Source of the DNA: Vibrio sp. 10N.286.49.B1
Lineage (GTDB): Bacteria > Pseudomonadota > Gammaproteobacteria > Enterobacterales > Vibrionaceae
Direction: 5' to 3'
Assembly (NCBI RefSeq): GCF_002873335.1
Contig: NZ_MCUW01000022.1
Coordinates: forward strand, 1-52,271
Length of the DNA stretch: 52,271 nucleotides
Position numbers and translations under genes: made by a program. Position 1 is the first letter of the stretch, and each line of letters begins with the position of its first letter. Of the stretch, positions 16,613 to 25,922 are shown in pieces. The notes beneath the pieces were generated by a model. That model saw only the letters and a program-made list of their open reading frames with translations. It searched no databases and was not told the DNA's origin.

Positions 16613-18250
16613 TTAAGCGTCGTGTTGCACTAGACGGGAGACATAACTGCCTGAAGCAAAATGACAGCCGATGGCACTCAATGATGCCCATTGTTTTTCG
16701 TTCTCAACGCCTTCGGCAATCGTCTCGATGTCGAGCAAATTGGCTAAACCAACGATAGCCTTTGCGACTTGCTTTACCGATTCATCGCCAGCAATCTCTT
16801 GGGTCAACAACGCACTGATTTTGATTTTTTGAATGGGAAGATCACGGAGATCGGAGATCGAAATGTGCCCCATCCCGAAATCGGCAACGGTGATTTGGCA
16901 TCCGTAATCAACCAATTGATACAGCTCATCAATGCTTCGCTTCTTAGAAAGCATCTCTTCAAAGACCTCCAATATCAAGCAATGGCCGGGCAAATGATAT
17001 CGACGCAAAATTTGCACGACTTCATCAACAAACCCGCCATGACCAAAGTTCTTTGACGAGACCTTGACTGCTACTGTCTTTAACGCACCAACCGATGCGT
17101 ATTTACAGGCTTGTTCAATGGTGAATAGATTCAGTTTTCGAATCAACTGGCTTTCTTCCGCTATGGGAATGAATTCGAAACGATCGACTAACCCAAAGAC
17201 TTGATCTTGCCAATCTAGCCGACTCTTATAGCTCACTACAGAGTGGTTGGCTAAGTCAACGACAGGTATGAACCCCACTTCCAAACGATGTTGCTCAATC
17301 GCGGCAGAAAGTCGTTTGGCGAGCGCTTTCTTTCGACCCCACAGCTCCCCCATTTGGTCGGTATAACACAGCCAATTCGCCTGACACTGCTTTGCACGAT
17401 ACATCGCAAGATCCGCTTGCTTTAATAAAAGGCTCGACGGAATCGTTCTTGATGTATTCGTCGTGATACCGATCGCGGCCGAACCGCGCTCGTACTTGTT
17501 ACCGATTTCGATGTAGGCTATCGCTTCAATTAGCCGCTGGGCTAAGACGCTGGCAACGTTAGCATCACAATTAGGAAGTAATACAACAAATTCGTCTCCG
17601 CCTAGTCGCGCTACGATGCCTTCATCGTCAATCACATTTTTAAAGCGTCGGGCCACCGTTTGCAAAAACAAGTCGCCATAATCATGCCCCTTACTATCAT
17701 TGATTGACTTAAATTCATTAAGATCAATCAATAACAAGGAATAGCAATCCGTTGATTGGGACGGGTCGATAAGAAAAGACTGCAGATGGTCAAAAAAGGA
17801 CGTGCGATTTGGTAACCGCGTCAGCGCATCGAAATAGGCAAGATCACTGAGTTTTTCCGTCATGTTTTTTTCTAGTGTGATATCGCGCTTCACCGCAATG
17901 TAATAGGTATCATCTTCATAGCTAAAAGGGCTAATTTGAGCCTTTTCAATAAACAATGTGCCATTTTTCTTGCGATTAATAAGCTCGCCGTACCAAGCTT
18001 TACCTTGTCGCAGTTGAGACCACATTTGACGATAAACATCAGGGTCGGTGTTCCCCGATTTCAATAAATTAGGATTCTTATCAATAACCTCTTCAGGCAA
18101 ATAACCCGTTAGTTCGTAAAACTGGTTATTTGCATATTTGATGCTTGCTTTCACGTCGGTAATCAATATCGCAGCCGCACAATGTTGCATTGCGCTCGCT
18201 ATCAAGTCGAATGGCAATTCAAGTGTCGATTTTGGCGATATGTGATCCAC
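16613..18250 (-). CDS. PAS-GGDEF-EAL protein with a degenerate EAL domain
   Basis: A 545-residue cytosolic c-di-GMP signalling protein. A PAS sensor spans about residues 13-125 (ITDVKASIKYANNQFYELTGY). The diguanylate cyclase domain spans about 135-300 and keeps an intact GGDEF (VARLGGDEFVVLLP). The EAL domain at about 310-545 has lost key residues: EALLR is replaced by YKSRLDW, the metal-binding DDFG is ADFG, and the usual KID is KIS. Thus cyclase activity is plausible but phosphodiesterase activity is not; the EAL part may be regulatory. The 3' end lies next to the rbs promoter. No transmembrane segment was seen. Confidence 0.88.
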   Translation of the reverse strand: MDHISPKSTLELPFDLIASAMQHCAAAILITDVKASIKYANNQFYELTGYLPEEVIDKNPNLLKSGNTDPDVYRQMWSQLRQGKAWYGELINRKKNGTLFIEKAQISPFSYEDDTYYIAVKRDITLEKNMTEKLSDLAYFDALTRLPNRTSFFDHLQSFLIDPSQSTDCYSLLLIDLNEFKSINDSKGHDYGDLFLQTVARRFKNVIDDEGIVARLGGDEFVVLLPNCDANVASVLAQRLIEAIAYIEIGNKYERGSAAIGITTNTSRTIPSSLLLKQADLAMYRAKQCQANWLCYTDQMGELWGRKKALAKRLSAAIEQHRLEVGFIPVVDLANHSVVSYKSRLDWQDQVFGLVDRFEFIPIAEESQLIRKLNLFTIEQACKYASVGALKTVAVKVSSKNFGHGGFVDEVVQILRRYHLPGHCLILEVFEEMLSKKRSIDELYQLVDYGCQITVADFGMGHISISDLRDLPIQKIKISALLTQEIAGDESVKQVAKAIVGLANLLDIETIAEGVENEKQWASLSAIGCHFASGSYVSRLVQHDA

Positions 18251-18652
18251 TGCAGAAGAAACCCAATTAGATTAATCGAGCCATCATAAATATTAATGGA
18301 ATCAACATCAAATGAAACGTCAAATTATTGTAGATTTAACAACAATAATTTGACGCAAAACTAAAATATCGATATTAAATATTAGCAACCAAGCTAAGAA
18401 TAATTCCAATTGAACGTTCACATTAGCCAGTTGATATCAATAAGTATTCGTTTCTTCTTGAGTAATTAAAGCTTAAGCGACGAAGAGTTTGATTCGCTAA
18501 AGTTGGAGCCGCTGCATTTTGTGATTAAGGCTTTGTACGTTAAGCCTTACATGAGGACATTGTTTTCTTGTAGACGGTATGCGCTTATTGGATAAAGAAT
18601 CCGTCTATCTGCAGGCATATGGTGAGCGAAGCAGAATACAACATCAGAGATT
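18251..18652. other. Intergenic region upstream of the PAS-GGDEF-EAL gene
   Basis: About 400 nt, AT-rich near the gene start. A modest hairpin near 18525-18546 (AAGGCTT / AAGCCTT) may help end the upstream PfpI-like transcript. No gene or RNA was recognised. Confidence 0.45.
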
Positions 18653-19366
18653 TTATCCTTCATTGAGTCTGCCCAAGAGTGCCAACGTTGCCTCTTTACA
18701 GCTTGCTGAATTTTGCCCAGTAATCAACAATCCGTCCATTTCAACATGTGCTCCCCCCTCATTGGATTGATGGAATATTGCCCCACGACGAATGAGCTCA
18801 TCTTCGACCAAAAAAGGCACCATTTCTGCTCTTCCAGTGTTCATTTCTTCCTTATTACTGTATCCAGTGACGTTCTTGCCTGCCACAATAGGTTGATCCT
18901 CTAGGTCGGATACATTAATCAAAACCCCACTGGCATGTCCTACGGTGCATATTGGTTTATCTTGGCTGTAAAAGTTATCTAATAAAGAAACCGCGTCAGG
19001 GTCGCAGGATAAATCACACAAGCCTCCATATCCTCCCATAATAACGACAGCAGAATAGTCTTTAGGTTCTATATGACTTAATAAATGCGTGGCTGCTAGA
19101 CTTTCTTGTACGCGTATATCGTCTTCAAAACGCTTCACCTCATCACGGGAACAGCCTAAACCCTGACCTAATAAGGTAACGCTAAGTGGATCAATGGGCA
19201 CTTGACCACCTTTCAAAGAACATAAGGTGACCGCAACACCGCGGTCGACCAGCGTATAATAAGAAATAATGAATTGATCGAGCCACAGACCCGTTGGTGT
19301 TGATGAATACCCCAAGTATTGTTGGGAAGTGATCACCATTACTATTCTTTTGCTTTGCATACCCAC
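18653..19366 (-). CDS. DJ-1/PfpI-superfamily protein lacking the nucleophilic cysteine
   Basis: Type 1 glutamine-amidotransferase-like fold, closest in layout to Hsp31/YDR533C-type glyoxalase or chaperone proteins. It has an N-terminal VMVITSQQYLGYSSTPTGLWLDQF, a mid-region YSAVVIMGGYGGLCDL, and a C-terminal VEMDGLLITGQNSASCKEA. At the nucleophile elbow the usual xCHG is KPICTVGHASG, so the expected Cys position is Gly, with a Cys three residues earlier. Catalysis by the standard mechanism is therefore doubtful. It is a single gene; its upstream neighbour on the same strand is a GST ending in a strong terminator. Confidence 0.8.
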   Translation of the reverse strand: MGMQSKRIVMVITSQQYLGYSSTPTGLWLDQFIISYYTLVDRGVAVTLCSLKGGQVPIDPLSVTLLGQGLGCSRDEVKRFEDDIRVQESLAATHLLSHIEPKDYSAVVIMGGYGGLCDLSCDPDAVSLLDNFYSQDKPICTVGHASGVLINVSDLEDQPIVAGKNVTGYSNKEEMNTGRAEMVPFLVEDELIRRGAIFHQSNEGGAHVEMDGLLITGQNSASCKEATLALLGRLNEG

Positions 19367-19455
19367 GTTGTCGTTTACTCATTTTGTCTTAAAGCCACCT
19401 TATAAACTTAGCGAGTTTAAGTGATAATTCAAACAAAATCAGGTTAGAGCATCGA

Positions 19456-19486
19456 CAAAAAAAGAAGCCAAAAGGCTTCTTTTTTA
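19456..19486 (-). terminator. Bidirectional Rho-independent terminator after the GST gene
   Basis: AAAAAAAGAAGCC, AAAA, GGCTTCTTTTTT forms a stem flanked by A- and T-tracts, so it can act on both strands. On the minus strand it follows the GST stop by about 40 nt. Confidence 0.85.
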
Positions 19487-19523
19487 TTACTCAATGTCAT
19501 TCAATCGCTTAATTTTTAGCGGT

Positions 19524-20144
19524 TCAATTACTTTGTATCGCAGCTCGATCTGTTACAACCTCATACCAACGTCTGATATTCGAATATGAGTCTAGAACCC
19601 CAATCCCTAAGGCTTTGCTGGCTACAAATACCAAAATATAAGCACTGATATCCGCTATCGAATAATGCGTTGTCGCCACATAATCAGACTTACCAAGCTG
19701 CATATCCAACTTGGGGAGAAACAACTCAACGCGGTGTTTTGCTTCTACTCCCCACTCCTTCACGCAGTTTTCTCTGTCACTGTATAAACCTGACGTGTTA
19801 CGAAACGCTTGAAATGCATTTTGAATACCATCAATCTCAACAATCCGATTCCACATTTCAATTTGAGCTTGCTCTAATGGTGTAGAGCCAAACAGATTTA
19901 GCTCATTGGGCGTAATGTCATTGAAATATCGACATATCGCGATGGTCTCAGCGATGCAAATGCCATCATCAAGCTCAAGTAATGGGACTTTACCGTTAAC
20001 GCTTTTTTCTTGATATTCTGCCGTTAGATTGGCGCCTTCTCTAACATTAATTTCTATACGCTCAATGCCCGATACACCAATCTCGCTCAAAAAAATCTCA
20101 AGCCTCTTGCTACTAATCGTTACCGCCGATCCATATAATTTCAT
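19524..20144 (-). CDS. Glutathione S-transferase family protein
   Basis: A cytosolic GST-like protein of about 206 residues. The N-terminal thioredoxin-fold domain begins MKLYGSAVTISSKRLEIFL and has the cis-Pro and gamma-glutamyl-binding segments GKVPLLELDDG and CIAETIAICRYF. The C-terminal helical domain includes the N-capping-box-like HYSIADISAYILV. The ATG at 20144 is preferred over an in-frame start 63 nt upstream because GGAAGGG stands just before it and the domain starts there. Substrate is unknown. It lies 87 nt downstream of gltS on the same strand and may be cotranscribed with it. Confidence 0.85.
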   Translation of the reverse strand: MKLYGSAVTISSKRLEIFLSEIGVSGIERIEINVREGANLTAEYQEKSVNGKVPLLELDDGICIAETIAICRYFNDITPNELNLFGSTPLEQAQIEMWNRIVEIDGIQNAFQAFRNTSGLYSDRENCVKEWGVEAKHRVELFLPKLDMQLGKSDYVATTHYSIADISAYILVFVASKALGIGVLDSYSNIRRWYEVVTDRAAIQSN

Positions 20145-20231
20145 GACCCTTCCCTTTCCCTTTATTCGCGTAATAAATGCCGTGCAAATGAGTACAACCA
20201 TACTCACCTGTAGGTTCGTATTCTGTTACGC

Positions 20232-21458
20232 CTAACTTAGTATTCCCATAAAATAAGGAATAATGAACGCATTCGCTAAATCAATAAAGAACGCACATAC
20301 CAACGGTACGACAATAAACGCTTGATGTGAGTTTCCGTATTTTTGGGCAACCGCAGACATATTTGCCATCGCAGTTGGCGTTGAGCCTAGTGAAATCCCG
20401 CCAAACCCAGCACAAATCACCGCTGCATCATAGTTCTTACCCATTGCTGGGAAGATGATGAATAAGTTAACCAGAATCGCAATGACAAACTGAGCGCCCA
20501 GTATTGCAAATATTGGCCCTGCAAGATCAACCAACGTCCATAACTGCATACTCATCAATGACATCGCTAAGAATGCCCCTAGTGAAATATCGGCGATTAG
20601 CGCAACTGACGGCTTATTCGCTGGCCATTTTGTACCAGTGAGGCGCGGATAATTATGAGGAACAAGATTCGATAAGATAATACCTGCGAACAAACACGTC
20701 ACAAACAGCGGTAACTGAAGACCTAACTGCTCTACTCCCTCATTTAAAAACACACCCACAATGATACAAGTGTGTATCGCTAACATAGCGTCTAGAAAGT
20801 CGTAAGACGTAATCTTGGTATTTGCTTCTGAGTCCGAAATGCCGACGTCCATGGCTTCATCTTCAGACGGTTTAAGGTCGTATCTATTAATCAGAAACTT
20901 CGCAATGGGTCCCCCCATAATACTGGCAAGAATCAAACCGAATGTTGCACTGGCAATACCAATTTCCATTGCGGTTTCCAGTCCAAATTGCTCTTGGATT
21001 TTAGGCGCCCACGCAATGGCAGTGCCATGCCCGCCAATAAGCGATACGGTTCCACTCAATAAACCTGCGATAGGTTCTAACCCAAATGCGGTTGCGACGG
21101 TAATACCGGTAATGTTTTGAATCAACATATAGCCTATTGTGATGACTAAAAGGACAATAAGCGGCTTGCCCCCTTTCATCAGGTCACCCAAGCTAGCATT
21201 AATGCCAATGGTCGTAAAAAAGTAAACCAGCAGTACATCTCGCGCCATCAAATCAAAGTTCACTTCAATAGAAGTCGCCATGTGCAGTAGCGCAAATAAG
21301 ACAGAAAAAACGATACCGCCAGATACAGGTTCTGGGATGCTAAATTCTTTTAAAAAACCAACGACCTGTGTCAGCCTGCGACCAACAAACAACACGATAA
21401 TCCCCATCGTGACAGCCATGAACGAATCAATGTGAATCACACCGTTCTCAATAATCAT
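20232..21458 (-). CDS. gltS: Sodium/glutamate symporter
   Basis: Inner-membrane Na+-coupled glutamate importer (ESS family), 408 residues with roughly ten to twelve hydrophobic segments. Characteristic elements are FSIPEPVSGGIVFSVLFALL near residue 40, SLIGGHGTAIAWAPK near residue 140 and the C-terminal CAGFGGISLGSTPTAMANM near residue 350. The inverted-repeat pore motifs GGHGT and GSTPTAMANM are intact. It is divergent from a LysR-family gene 332 bp away that could be its regulator. Confidence 0.9.
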   Translation of the reverse strand: MIIENGVIHIDSFMAVTMGIIVLFVGRRLTQVVGFLKEFSIPEPVSGGIVFSVLFALLHMATSIEVNFDLMARDVLLVYFFTTIGINASLGDLMKGGKPLIVLLVITIGYMLIQNITGITVATAFGLEPIAGLLSGTVSLIGGHGTAIAWAPKIQEQFGLETAMEIGIASATFGLILASIMGGPIAKFLINRYDLKPSEDEAMDVGISDSEANTKITSYDFLDAMLAIHTCIIVGVFLNEGVEQLGLQLPLFVTCLFAGIILSNLVPHNYPRLTGTKWPANKPSVALIADISLGAFLAMSLMSMQLWTLVDLAGPIFAILGAQFVIAILVNLFIIFPAMGKNYDAAVICAGFGGISLGSTPTAMANMSAVAQKYGNSHQAFIVVPLVCAFFIDLANAFIIPYFMGILS

Positions 21459-21790
21459 AAATCTTACTTCCTGTTAGACATTTGTTAATAAATATCATGC
21501 CTTTATTCACGCTCCTATCCAACCATTTTTATATATTTATTTCGTATTAATCAGTCGCTTTCACTTTGTCCACATCCGGCAACTGTCATCGAATTAAAAC
21601 TAGGCGACCCGCGATGTTATCAAGCAAGAACATTTGCGAAGCATCAGCATATTTAACACGCCGTTACCTAACTCAATCCCAGTTCCTGCGTTGTTATCAA
21701 AACATAGTGCGACTCACCAATTAATGGCTATTCTTTTGTAGGGTCAGTAATATATATGCCTCTATCAATTAGTTACGTTAAGGGATTCCT
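21459..21790. other. Divergent promoter region between gltS and a LysR gene
   Basis: A 332-nt spacer carrying both promoters. AAGGGATT precedes the LysR start. No clear long palindrome or coding sequence was identified. Confidence 0.45.
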
Positions 21791-22738
21791 ATGTCCATTT
21801 CTCATCAGCTGCAACTTTTTGTCGATGTCGTCCAGCAAGGTTCATTTGCTAAGGCAGCGGCATTGCACGATATGGATAATTCGGCCTTATCGAAACAGAT
21901 AAAAAAGCTAGAGCTCCACCTTGGAGTGCAATTGCTTAACCGCTCAACTCGTTCTTTTTCACTCACTTCTGCTGGAGAAGAAATATTGGCGCAAGCACAT
22001 GTGCTGAGAGAGACACTGCAACAAATCCAAGGGATTGCCGATTCCTATCAATCTGAGCCCAAAGGCATTATTCGAATCAGCTCCGCCATCTTTTTTGGTC
22101 AGCAATATCTTCAACCTGTAATTACAACGTTCATGAAGCAGTATCCCGACGTTAAGGTTACGTTGTTGCTCGATGACAAACGGGCTGACATCATCGCTGA
22201 CCATTTTGATGTCGCATTTCGCATTGGAAAACTTACCGAATCAAACCTCATCGCGCGGAAAATTGCCAATACCAATTTTGCATTGGTCGCATCACACCAG
22301 TTCATTGAACAACATGGGATGCCCGATTCTCCCGAAGCATTACTGGCACTTCCTGCCGTGATTTATAGCAATGGTGATATCAGCCTCGATACTTTCAGCA
22401 TGAGTGACAAGCCGTATGGCAATACAATGAAGACGTATAAAATGCAGGGGAATTACAAGGTGAGCGACGTAAGAACGATGGTCAGCGCTATTCGAGACGG
22501 GTTAGGCTACTCTCTCATTGATCTGTTTAATCTAGAAGCGCCAATCGATGAGCTTGGCCTCACACCACTACTCACTGATTACGCGTTATCAACGAGAGAA
22601 ACTGGCATCTATGCTGTGTATCCACATAGAAAACACACACTGCTCGTCAGTGCGTTTATTCGAGCGGTGCAAGAGCATATTGGCGAGCCCGCATTTTGGG
22701 AAGCTTTTGTACCCAACTATAAGTCTATGTACCGTTGA
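21791..22738 (+). CDS. LysR-family transcriptional regulator
   Basis: A 315-residue LysR-type regulator of the CrgA-like subgroup. The winged helix-turn-helix is at residues 1-60 (FVDVVQQGSFAKAAALHDMDNSALSKQIKKLE), followed by a linker helix and a two-lobed effector domain that starts near residue 90 with GIIRISSAIFFGQQYL. It is divergent from gltS, the likely target by the usual LysR arrangement, though this is inference. Start chosen on AAGGGATT spacing. The effector is not predictable. Confidence 0.88.
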   Translation: MSISHQLQLFVDVVQQGSFAKAAALHDMDNSALSKQIKKLELHLGVQLLNRSTRSFSLTSAGEEILAQAHVLRETLQQIQGIADSYQSEPKGIIRISSAIFFGQQYLQPVITTFMKQYPDVKVTLLLDDKRADIIADHFDVAFRIGKLTESNLIARKIANTNFALVASHQFIEQHGMPDSPEALLALPAVIYSNGDISLDTFSMSDKPYGNTMKTYKMQGNYKVSDVRTMVSAIRDGLGYSLIDLFNLEAPIDELGLTPLLTDYALSTRETGIYAVYPHRKHTLLVSAFIRAVQEHIGEPAFWEAFVPNYKSMYR

Positions 22739-22844
22739 GGTATGCAATAATAAGCCTTCAGTTAACGAGTGTCGCGTTAATAGGCGCTGAATTAGTAGAC
22801 TTTGGCTGACCACCTCTGACGTAAAGTCACTATGCATGACATTT

Positions 22845-22879
22845 GAATACCATGTCGCGCGAATAACGACATGGTATTC
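22845..22879. terminator. Hairpin between convergent LysR and GTPase genes
   Basis: Perfect 13-bp stem GAATACCATGTCG / CGACATGGTATTC with a 9-nt loop. It lies between two converging genes and probably ends one or both transcripts, although the flanking T-runs are short. Confidence 0.55.
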
Positions 22880-22886
22880 TGGGCGC

Positions 22887-23888
22887 TTATGGTTTTAGAC
22901 CACACAGTGACAATAATATGCTTTCTAGGTCTCCCCAAGGAAGCAGTTGGCTGTCGATAACCTCTATTCTAGATTCATATCCTTCCAGTGAAATCTCATT
23001 TACCGAGACAATTCGGTTGGACACATTAAACGCGTAGCAACCTTTATTTGTGTTAACGACCGCTTTAACCCTCTCCGCCGTTAAATCACTGAGCATAGAG
23101 AACAACTGGTCAAAATCAAATAGATGCTCTGAACCAACGATCCAGCCACAGCTATAATAACCTTGTCCTTTGTTTTCTTTACGAATGAATGCGTGTTGAG
23201 GTGGCAGTTCAAAAACAGGGTCCATATCACTATGGTCATGTTCGTCATGGATAACCGCTGCCACATTGCCTTTCGAGCTCGTTGTGGAACGGCGCTCAAT
23301 GTCCAACACCTCTACCGGTAGGTGCCCGTGCTTAATCAGCTGATGAAAAATCACCGCTGGTTCTTGAACACTCACCCAATCATTAAACACGTCGACATCC
23401 TCGGCACTGCACTGGTCAACCTTAGTGCCTACGACAACGTCAGCTGCGGCAAGCTGATCATTGAAGTTATTGTTCGACAGATACTTATCCTCTGATAAGT
23501 TTCTTGGATCGACAAGCGTGATTGTTGCCCTCAAATCCACATAACTTTGATACTGTTCAGAGGTTAATGTTTTAATGACCTGCTTGGGATGCCCCAATCC
23601 GGTGGGCTCGATGATTAAACGGTCTGGCTTTTGTCGAAGTAGTGCGTTGATCCCTACCGACATCGGCACCCCGGCCGTGCAACACATACAACCACCAGGC
23701 ACCTCTTTGATCAACGCCCCACCTTCTGCCATTAAGGCACCATCAATGCCGATTTCACCAAACTCATTGACCAGAACCGCCCAGTGTTCATTTTTTGGCT
23801 TATTCTTCAACAAGTTGAGAATCGTCGTTGTTTTTCCTACGCCAAGAAATCCAGTGATGATATTGGTAGGAACTTGTTGTATAGACAT
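22887..23888 (-). CDS. COG0523/G3E-family GTPase (CobW/YjiA-like metallochaperone)
   Basis: Cytosolic P-loop GTPase likely to handle a transition metal, often zinc. The N-terminal Walker A is GFLGVGKTT near residue 12, and the metal-binding motif GGCMCCTAG is near residue 63. A switch region (IEPTGLGHP) and a C-terminal CobW_C domain follow. A His/Asp-rich loop (HDEHDHSDMD) near residue 215 may bind metal. The ATG at 23888 (MSIQQVPTNIITG) is preferred to an in-frame start 51 nt upstream because the core beta-strand begins directly after it. No Zur-like site was clearly recognised. It is a single gene. Confidence 0.87.
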   Translation of the reverse strand: MSIQQVPTNIITGFLGVGKTTTILNLLKNKPKNEHWAVLVNEFGEIGIDGALMAEGGALIKEVPGGCMCCTAGVPMSVGINALLRQKPDRLIIEPTGLGHPKQVIKTLTSEQYQSYVDLRATITLVDPRNLSEDKYLSNNNFNDQLAAADVVVGTKVDQCSAEDVDVFNDWVSVQEPAVIFHQLIKHGHLPVEVLDIERRSTTSSKGNVAAVIHDEHDHSDMDPVFELPPQHAFIRKENKGQGYYSCGWIVGSEHLFDFDQLFSMLSDLTAERVKAVVNTNKGCYAFNVSNRIVSVNEISLEGYESRIEVIDSQLLPWGDLESILLSLCGLKP

Positions 23889-24416
23889 AATCAATCCATT
23901 AAAACGAAAATATGCCATCAGTATAAACATATTTGCCATTCATCATAGATCGCAAAATGTAGAAACTAATGTTGTTCGTTGAACAAAAAAGAACACACAT
24001 TCTTTCAGCAGCACAGGCAGTATGCCTTAAACGACAAAAGGCGCACTTTGCGTGCGCCTTGACCCTCGTTACTCAATCGTGAGTTTGCGAATCTCAAAGC
24101 AAAACTAGCTGCTGAGATAATTTACGAGGCGGTAGTATGTGTGAATCTTCACTTCCAAATTGTACGTAGGGGTTCAAATCCTCCGTGCTTGTCGAATACA
24201 TACCCTACAATTTAACTATGGACCATAATGGCTTAATTACAAGGAAAACGGATTTTTTCTTGATGATTTTTTTCTAATAACTTGCAGTGCCCCAAGACCT
24301 CACTAATATTGCAATACTACTTTGCAAACTTGTCACTGTTGTAAACCCATAGAATTCGTATAATTTTGTTTAACAATACCCATATCAATTTACATCCTCA
24401 AAAGGCCAACCACTCA
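23889..24416. other. Intergenic region between the G3E GTPase and clcA genes
   Basis: Contains a strong hairpin near 24029-24060 (AAGGCGCAC / GTGCGCCTT) and, at 24166-24190, a TψC-arm-like stretch (GGGGTTCAAATCCTCC). No intact tRNA could be folded around it. The rest is AT-rich and contains the clcA promoter. Confidence 0.45.
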
Positions 24417-25817
24417 ATGACTAAGAGAGAAAGATTTAAACAATCGTTACTTGCACGCGTGCCCAAAGAAACGATTAATCAATTTCTCTCTCGAGACAAA
24501 ACACCGGTTTCAGTTCTGTTCTTGTCTTGCATTGTCGGCATTCTCGCCGGGCTTGTCGGAACCTTATTTGAACTGGGCGTCCATTTTGTAACCGACACTC
24601 GCACAGAGTGGCTAAAAGACGAGATTGGCTCAGTTCTTCCTCTGTGGGCATCCGCATTTTTAATCAGTGCATGCCTCGCCTTCGTTGGCTATTTTCTTGT
24701 ACACAAATTTGCACCAGAAGCCGCAGGCTCGGGTATTCCAGAGATAGAAGGTGCAATGGATAACATGAGACCCGTCCGCTGGTGGCGGGTACTCCCAGTG
24801 AAATTTTTTGGCGGCTTAGGTGCTCTTGGGTCTGGAATGGTGCTTGGTCGGGAAGGCCCAACCGTTCAAATGGGGGGAAATCTTGCTCGTATGGTCACGG
24901 ATATTTTCCGCGTCAAAGATGATGATAGTCGACACACTTTACTGGCCTCGGGGGCTGCTGGAGGGCTTGCAGCTGCGTTTAACTCTCCACTCGCTGGTAT
25001 TATGTTTGTCGTTGAGGAAATGCGACCACATTTTAGATATTCATTAATCTCGATTAAAGCCGTTCTTATTTCAGCGGTTTCCGCAACGATTGTGTTTCGT
25101 ACCATCAATGGCCAAGATGCCGTTATCACTATGCCTCAATATGACTCCCCCAGTATGCAAGTCCTTTGGCTATTCCTTGTATTAGGAGCCTTGTTCGGTG
25201 TTTTTGGAGTGGCATTCAATCGATTAATTACTCTCTTTCAAGATCTTTTTGCCAAACTACACAAAAATGATTTAAAACGATTTTTAATTACAGGATCGTT
25301 AATTGGCGGATTATTTGGTTTATTGCTTTTATATATTCCCGAGCTCACAGGTGGTGGCATTGGGTTAATACCTAATATCACTAATGGTGATTTTGGTGCC
25401 GGATTTCTTTTTGTTCTGTTTATTGGCAGAGTACTCACGACTCTAATTTGTTTTGGTTCAGGCGCGCCAGGTGGTATTTTTGCCCCTATGCTCGCACTCG
25501 GTACGTCGTTCGGTTATGCCTTTGGTTTAATCGCGAAACTTATCTTTCCTGATTTGCCTATTGAACCAGGCGTCTTTGCTATTGCCGGTATGGGTGCCCT
25601 TTTCTCTGCGACCGTCCGCGCTCCCATTACTGGTATTTTATTGGTTATCGAGATGACTAACAATTATCACTTAATCTTACCACTGATTATCACCGCTCTA
25701 GGTGCCACCATTGTTGCGCAAATGCTGGGTGGGCAACCAATATACTGTCAGTTATTACATCGCACACTTAAGAACACAAAACTAAAACAAGAAGATCTAC
25801 CCAGCAAAGAAAACTAA
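24417..25817 (+). CDS. clcA: H+/Cl- exchange transporter ClcA
   Basis: Inner-membrane CLC-type antiporter of about 466 residues that helps cells withstand acid. Selectivity-filter motifs are visible: GSGIPEIEGAM near residue 106 (central Ser), GREGPTVQMGGN near residue 145 (gating Glu), and the C-terminal GAPGGIFAPMLALG near residue 355. The internal proton-pathway Glu lies in VVEEMRP. The ATG at 24417 (MTKRERFK) gives a length near E. coli ClcA; a longer frame begins at a TTG at 24366 and is less likely. It is a single gene followed by a TDT-family transporter. Confidence 0.9.
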   Translation: MTKRERFKQSLLARVPKETINQFLSRDKTPVSVLFLSCIVGILAGLVGTLFELGVHFVTDTRTEWLKDEIGSVLPLWASAFLISACLAFVGYFLVHKFAPEAAGSGIPEIEGAMDNMRPVRWWRVLPVKFFGGLGALGSGMVLGREGPTVQMGGNLARMVTDIFRVKDDDSRHTLLASGAAGGLAAAFNSPLAGIMFVVEEMRPHFRYSLISIKAVLISAVSATIVFRTINGQDAVITMPQYDSPSMQVLWLFLVLGALFGVFGVAFNRLITLFQDLFAKLHKNDLKRFLITGSLIGGLFGLLLLYIPELTGGGIGLIPNITNGDFGAGFLFVLFIGRVLTTLICFGSGAPGGIFAPMLALGTSFGYAFGLIAKLIFPDLPIEPGVFAIAGMGALFSATVRAPITGILLVIEMTNNYHLILPLIITALGATIVAQMLGGQPIYCQLLHRTLKNTKLKQEDLPSKEN

Positions 25818-25922
25818 GGCGCTTTTACCGCTAAAATACGGTACAATCAGACGGCTAGACTGCTAATATAACGAAAGCTCATAAGCAGTTTTTACAAGGA
25901 TGACAACAAGAGACCTGATTGA

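Noticed and set aside
24092..24198. tRNA-like segment (GGGGTTCAAATCCTCC with a GGCGGTAG D-loop-like block)
   Set aside because: No 7-bp acceptor stem or CCA end fits at tRNA spacing and the anticodon region cannot be placed, so it is at best a decayed remnant.
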